Shown one piece after another: positions 60,770 through 64,000 of a stretch of 64,000 nucleotides of DNA. Made by a program: the position numbers and the translations under genes. The stretch is from NCBI GenBank assembly GCA_039720395.1, contig CM077823.1:5136909-5200908 (forward strand), in the 5' to 3' direction. The first letter of the stretch is position 1. The number at the start of each line of letters is the position of its first letter. The notes under the pieces are model-generated. The model was not told where the DNA came from, did no database searches, and saw only the letters and a list, made by a program, of their open reading frames with translations. This DNA comes from Liquidambar formosana. Its lineage: Eukaryota; Streptophyta; Magnoliopsida; Saxifragales; Altingiaceae.

Positions 60770-62105
60770 TTGTAGGCAGTACACATGTGCTCTACATGTT
60801 AATAATTTGAACATGGGAATGACGCAGTGCGCTAGGTGTATGCATATTTGGAATATGCGTACGCATGATCTCTTGTGCGTACGCATACGTTGAATATGTG
60901 TACGCACCACGGGTTTGTTGGACGTCTTATGGCTGATACGTGATTTTAGTTTATTTTAGCTAATTTAGGAGTTTTAATTATTTCCTTGTTATTGAGTTGT
61001 TCCTTTAAAATTAATTATTAGTTTCCTAGTTTAATTTAGTTTACTTGTTCTAGTAGAACTAGGTTTTCCTATTTCATAGGTTAGTTCTCTATATAAAGGG
61101 ATGCAAGCCTTATGGCAAATAGTTTAAACTTTGATTATTTTTCTGAGATTAATAATATTGAGAGAGAGAGTTTCTCTTCTATTCCTACTTTCGTGTTCTA
61201 CGGTAAACATTGATCGTGGTTGCCTACTATGTGGCATTGTTCTTGCAACAATCAGTAGATTGGTGGACGCTTGATTATTTTTGGTGAGCTAAGTCTCGAC
61301 CAGCGTATTTTCTACTACATCAGTTAGTATCAGAGCCAGTTTGTTCTTGTCGTCATGCCGAGACAAGGAAGAGGATGTGCCGAAGGTCGTGAAGCCAATC
61401 TGGAAGACGTAAACTATCGCGAGGACATGGCCTGAATGCAACAAGAATTCATAGATGAGTTACGAGCTTTACTCGAGAGAGATTGTCTTGAGTGGCGTTG
61501 AAGTCATCGACCTCCGTTCGTTCCGTGGATAGGGAGAGTGTTGAGGATGTTGACAATGTTTTGTGGAGAATAAAGATTTGGATGAAGTTGAAGGAGGTAA
61601 GAATTTTGAATTCATGAAAAAAATTTCTTTTAATAATTTTGGTGATGATGAAGTTGAAAAATTTGTGGATTTTAATTCATCGCCTATTTTTGATGAATAT
61701 GTTGATGATGATATTGAGAAAAATATTTATTGTGAGCAAAATATTTATTGAAGATTTCGAAGATTTTATAACCTACGAGGCACCTGATAAAAATTATTTA
61801 GAGAGTAATTTGATTCAGTTAATGGTCATAGGGTTGAAATTTCTAGAGTTGAGGAATTGAAAGATTATGATTTTATTGGAATTGAAAATCTTTGTTTAAT
61901 TGTTAATCCTCTACTACTGAAAATTTTGAATCAGTTGAAGGGTATGGAAAAAAATTTTTGGGTTGTAAAATTTTTAGAAAATAAATTTTGGAGGAGATTG
62001 AAGCAAATAAAGTCGCGAAAGTATTTATTTCGATGGAGTAGTCAACATCAATACTTCTGTGAAGCCAACCCGTAGAGTTTGGGGACAAACCCTCTCCAAA
62101 TAGGG
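60770..62105 (+). mobile_element. Internally deleted gypsy-like retrotransposon
   Basis: A 5' LTR of about 550 bp (starting near TGTAGGCAGTAC, with CTCTATATAAAGGG as TATA near 61090) is followed at 61325 by TAGTATCAGAGCCA, a near-perfect initiator-Met tRNA primer site. Next come a gag-like start (MPRQGRG at 61355), about 600 bp of acidic, broken frame, and a polyprotein-end signature (SLGTNPLQIGENREDD) with a purine-rich tract at 62090-62125. Reverse transcriptase and integrase are absent, and no 3' LTR was found. Confidence 0.7.
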
Positions 62106-62379
62106 GAGAATAGAGAGGATGATGTAAGGTATAAAACGATCACTTTTGTGCAATTGAACCGTTGTGGATCAAGCAATGAATCCTATCGCTACCCTAAACT
62201 TGGAGGGAGACCCCACTGGGGTGGATCTCTTTCCTTGTTTTTTCCATATGTCGGTAATGACTTGGTCGGGCACGTGCTCGGATGTGGCCCTATAGCGTGC
62301 ATGTATTATTCTGGTGTTTCCTATTGGATAGTGAATAAAAGTAAAAAGGTTTAGTAACTCCTTCAGGGGTGCCTTTCTC

Positions 62380-64000
62380 TTATTCAACTATGCAAGCATA
62401 ATTAAGAAAAAGAAAGGCTTGGAGTCGCCACCTACCATATATTTAAAGACCTGGAAGGTTGTTTCTAAGGCATTTGGTTAGTCTTTATTATTTCAAAATT
62501 GAATGACTCCTAGATGATGGTTTGCGAACAAAAGATCTAGGTAAGGAGGCTCTATTTTGGGTAGGGAAGGTTTTAAGCACCCTACCACATCCGTTAATGA
62601 ACAGTTGCCTTGAATTATGAACTTTCTTTAATTAAACCCATTCTTGAAAATGAAATCCCTACTCGAGGCTACAAATTCTAAAACAAATATATCATCTTAG
62701 GTTGTGACATTATTTAGACCTTATTTACACTTATCTAAGTGATCGGGTAAACTTAACAGTTTGAAAAGTTGGTATCATTCCTTTTCGGAAATGAACCATT
62801 TTTAATAAGAGATAATAAAAATTGAATTTTTGTAAAAAGCAACATCATGAGTTTCTTCAGGGTAATCCCGTCCAATCATGTTGGGGCACCCCAGAATTTA
62901 TAAAGGACAAAACTTGAGAATTATATTTTTAACTGCGGATATGGTTTAGTACAATAGCTTCGTAACTACACCAACGAAGGGATAAGTCGCGTAAAGCCCC
63001 AACCACCATATCTTTGGTTCAAAATAAAGAGAGGAGTTTATGTATGCACCTTGAGAGTGAATCTCTTCCAAAAATCAATAAAAATCAAATCTTTACAAAA
63101 ATTAAGACAAAAGTAACATCGTGGGTTTCTTTAAGGTAACCCCATCCAATCATCTTTGAACACCTCGGGATTCACAAAGAACAAAGCTTGTGAACAGATC
63201 CCTTAAAATCAAGAAAATCATAGTTCTGTATAATAGTTCAAAACACCAATTAATTTTACTTTATTTTATCTTATACTTGGTGAGCTTTTTCATGGTAGTT
63301 CTATCCCTTTATGTCGGGACACCATATTACCAAGTCTATACTAATATTTACTTTAGCAAATCTAGCCTCGAGTTTAAATCAAACAAACCAAATAACTTGT
63401 TAGTAAAAGTTTATCAAAGTACTTTACTCAACCAAACCCTTGTTTTGAAAAAGTTTACATTTTTAAAGAGGTTGTAAGTAGATTATAAAAGTTTTGTGGA
63501 ATTGAAAAAAGTTTCCAAGACTTACCAATACTAACAAATCTCCATGAAAACAAACATTAACTCAAAATAATGAAAATCCATACATCAAACATGATAAAAA
63601 TTACATCTTTATTGATTAGAACTTGAGATCAATACAGGAGAGTGATACACTAACTAATTTAAAGTGAGTAAACTACATCTAATCTTTAAGATTAAGATAA
63701 ATATGCATGTTATGCTAATAAAAGCAAGAAACTTTGTAAATGAAATGAGATAGGGATAGAAAGATGCAAACTTTATATCTTTGGTGATGTGCAAGAGAAG
63801 TTCTCTTGTACAAGAGAAGCCCTCTTGTGCTAGAGATCCAAGTATGAATGCTTGTTGAAGTTGCAAGAGATGTAGAAATGGGGGAAAGAAACTCAAATTT
63901 GAAGCTTGTAGGTGTTTTTGTAGTGGTTTGGTGTTTGGGAGGTGATTTGGAGTGGTGGAGTTAGCTTGAACAAGCTTTGGAGTGAATTAGAGGTGAAAGC
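62380..64000 (-). mobile_element. LTR-like sequence running off the window
   Basis: The minus strand near 62420-62600 shows the GGTGCTT...GGTGGCGACTCC pattern common in plant gypsy LTRs. A ~100-bp block (GGTAATCCCGTCCAATCAT, 62865) recurs at about 63135 (GGTAACCCCATCCAATCAT). No ends or genes seen. Confidence 0.45.

Overview
This is a 64-kb piece of a large, AT-rich, transposon-dense flowering-plant nuclear genome. The evidence is GT-AG introns of up to about 9 kb, plant transposon families (Tourist/Harbinger, Stowaway, hAT, MULE, gypsy and copia LTRs, tRNA SINEs, L1 and other LINEs), a plastid rpoC2 insert, and plant receptor-kinase pseudogenes. A eudicot or magnoliid, probably woody, fits best; the species cannot be named from the sequence. 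It is not bacterial, and most short ORFs in it are noise.

The one gene that looks intact is UPF3, the nonsense-mediated mRNA decay factor, on the + strand. I could trace it through 12 coding exons from 13215 to 34858, with phase-consistent GT-AG junctions throughout, giving 523 codons. Introns 1, 5, 6, 7 and 8 are large (1.8, 1.4, 8.9, 2.5 and 4.4 kb) and filled with transposon remnants, simple repeats and, in intron 8, a plastid fragment. A splice donor lies 13 nt after the stop codon, so the 3' UTR is probably spliced, which bears on the known feedback control of UPF3 by the pathway it serves.

Region by region. 1-5400: a short LTR element whose two LTRs have each been split by a solo LTR of a second family, in opposite orientations. 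5400-12600: a MULE, a LINE tail, a hAT, a large Harbinger-like element with an internal 208-bp duplication, and a Tourist MITE just upstream of the UPF3 promoter. 12600-37750: UPF3 with its promoter, leader, introns and probable spliced 3' UTR. 37750-50600: a 3.7-kb long-TIR MULE with a nested hAT, a SINE with a clean target duplication, foldback elements, LINE remnants, and an unidentified coding-like remnant split by the MULE. 50600-58700: a decayed receptor cluster. It has an inverted duplication of a CrRLK1L-type kinase pseudogene and, on the minus strand, an LRR pseudogene with a MIK2-like start and an RLP-like end, interrupted by a Harbinger-like element. 58700-64000: a foldback MULE-like element, an internally deleted gypsy-like element and further LTR-like sequence.

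I found no convincing undescribed multi-gene system. The most useful leads are the possible self-regulating UPF3 3' UTR, the kinase inverted repeat (a candidate hairpin RNA source), and several datable nested insertions. All repeat boundaries and identities were read by eye; no search was run.
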